Assembly: GCF_021729845.1 (NCBI RefSeq)
Contig: NZ_CP063397.1
Span: 3,610,001 to 3,674,000 of the forward strand
Reading direction: 5' to 3'
Source: Rhizobium sp. SL42
GTDB lineage: Bacteria; Pseudomonadota; Alphaproteobacteria; Rhizobiales; Rhizobiaceae
DNA length: 64,000 bases
Part shown: piece after piece, positions 63,397 through 64,000 of the stretch
Layout of the letters: every line of letters begins with the position of its first letter
Numbering within the stretch: the first letter of the stretch is position 1
Position numbers and translations under genes: made by a program
The notes under the pieces: model-generated
Told to the model about the DNA's origin: nothing
The model's database searches: none
Seen by the model: the letters and a program-made list of their open reading frames with translations, nothing else

Positions 63397-64000
63397 TTAA
63401 GACTTGGGCTGGCCGAAACGGCTTGGATCGACCGAGGTCGCGCCCTGCTGGAAGCCGACCGGAATGGCCGCATTCGGTGCGCTGAGCGAGCGGGCAACGA
63501 TGCGTGGCGCCTTGACCGGCTTGCTCACGGTCGCGAACGTATCCTTGCTCAGCGCCCACTGCGTGATCATGCTCTTGGTCAGCTTGGCGCCGCCGGTCAT
63601 GGCCATGCGCGCCTGCTCGGCCTCCAGCTCGCTCGGACGGCCACCCTTGGTCGGCAGACCAGCCTCGACACCATCGGCCTGGACGACCGGCGTGTCGAAC
63701 ATGTCGCCAAACTGCGTCTCGGGCTCGGCCTCTTCTTCGCGATCAATCGAGGCAACCTCGATATAGCGCGCCGGCTGCTGCGGTTGCGCGGCGGGCGCAT
63801 CCTCGACCTTGGCCACGGCCATTTCCTTGGGATACGCCGCCGGCACCGGGGCTGCCGCCATCTCGGGCTCAGCATTGCCCTTCTCAAGCGCCTCGGCCGC
63901 TTCCGGCGACAAGATAGCCTGCTCGACTTCGTCGACTTCGGCTTCAACCTCTGAATCGGCACTCGCGAGCAGGGCTTCGGCAACCGATGGCCGGACCGAC
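63397..64000 (-). CDS. C-terminal part of an unidentified Ala/Pro/Glu-rich protein, 5' end outside window
   Basis: The frame is open from the window edge to the stop at 63397, giving about 200 visible residues. They are low-complexity and acidic (EVEAEVDEVEQAILSPEAAEAL, MAAAPVPAAYPKEM), then more ordered (ITQWALSKDTFATVSKPVKAPRIVARSLSAPNAAIPVG). Rhizobial D-alanyl-D-alanine carboxypeptidases or wall proteins carry such tails, but no catalytic motif is visible here, so no function is given. A terminator follows the stop. Confidence 0.6.
   Translation of the reverse strand, partial: SVRPSVAEALLASADSEVEAEVDEVEQAILSPEAAEALEKGNAEPEMAAAPVPAAYPKEMAVAKVEDAPAAQPQQPARYIEVASIDREEEAEPETQFGDMFDTPVVQADGVEAGLPTKGGRPSELEAEQARMAMTGGAKLTKSMITQWALSKDTFATVSKPVKAPRIVARSLSAPNAAIPVGFQQGATSVDPSRFGQPKS

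Noticed and set aside
1..64000. tRNA, rRNA, CRISPR arrays, insertion sequences or prophage
   Set aside because: No T-loop-type tRNA signatures, regularly spaced repeats, transposase or integrase genes, or terminal inverted repeats were seen on either strand by eye.

Overview
The window is a 64 kb piece of an alphaproteobacterial chromosome, almost certainly from the Rhizobiaceae (Rhizobium/Agrobacterium group). The evidence is the high GC content, the sqdB-sqdD-sqdC sulfolipid genes, rcdA (DUF1465) and gapR (DUF2312), cysteine-free bL31 and bL36, a class I aldolase in a tkt-gap-pgk-fba cluster, and a zapA-6S RNA pair. Nearly all of it is core housekeeping DNA. I saw no tRNA, rRNA, insertion sequence, prophage or CRISPR array.

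Layout. 1-2.3 kb: the 3' part of ruvA, then a VapBC-like toxin-antitoxin pair, then ruvB. 2.3-3.9 kb: a Nudix hydrolase, a DinB-like protein and an RcnB-like periplasmic protein. 3.9-6.9 kb (minus strand): sqdB, sqdD and sqdC for sulfoquinovosyl diacylglycerol. 7.0-13.1 kb: the whole Tol-Pal envelope machine (ybgC, tolQ, tolR, tolA, tolB, pal, cpoB). 13.1-18.4 kb: tilS, ftsH, glmM and a small coiled-coil protein. 18.5-22.4 kb: a YebC regulator, a PNPOx-like flavin protein, an MBL-fold protein, a YmdB phosphodiesterase and 5-formyl-THF cyclo-ligase. 22.5-26.0 kb: a chemoreceptor and cyclopropane fatty acid synthase. 26.0-27.0 kb (minus): DUF4164, zapA and a 6S RNA gene.

27.3-37.0 kb: central carbon metabolism on the plus strand (tkt, gap, pgk, fba), split between gap and pgk by an HWE histidine kinase, a single-domain response regulator and a K+/H+ antiporter. 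37.3-41.3 kb: a PACE efflux protein, a PhzF-like enzyme, an MFS transporter, DUF1192 and the cell-cycle adaptor rcdA. The rcdA upstream region holds a candidate small RNA with an anti-Shine-Dalgarno loop and a perfect CtrA-type box. 41.5-47.8 kb: a patatin phospholipase, rpmE, an ABC exporter, an orphan TctC/Bug receptor and a KsdD-like flavoprotein. 47.8-54.2 kb (minus): an OmpA/MotB-like and MotA-like pair, suhB, a DUF4010 membrane protein, a Sel1-repeat protein and a ThiE-like protein. 54.6-64 kb: an ArsR regulator, two YdcH (DUF465) genes, purE-purK, rpmJ, a TPR protein, an alpha/beta hydrolase, pyk with a coupled DUF1036 gene, an N-formylglutamate amidohydrolase, DUF1244, gapR, and the end of an unidentified minus-strand gene.

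No wholly new multi-gene system is evident. The observations most worth a second look are the toxin-antitoxin pair translationally coupled into ruvAB, the CtrA-type box in front of rcdA, the candidate anti-SD small RNA at 40.6 kb, the 27-bp palindrome before fba, the mutually exclusive hairpins before the orphan TctC gene, and the separation of 6S RNA from fau by a chemoreceptor and cfa.
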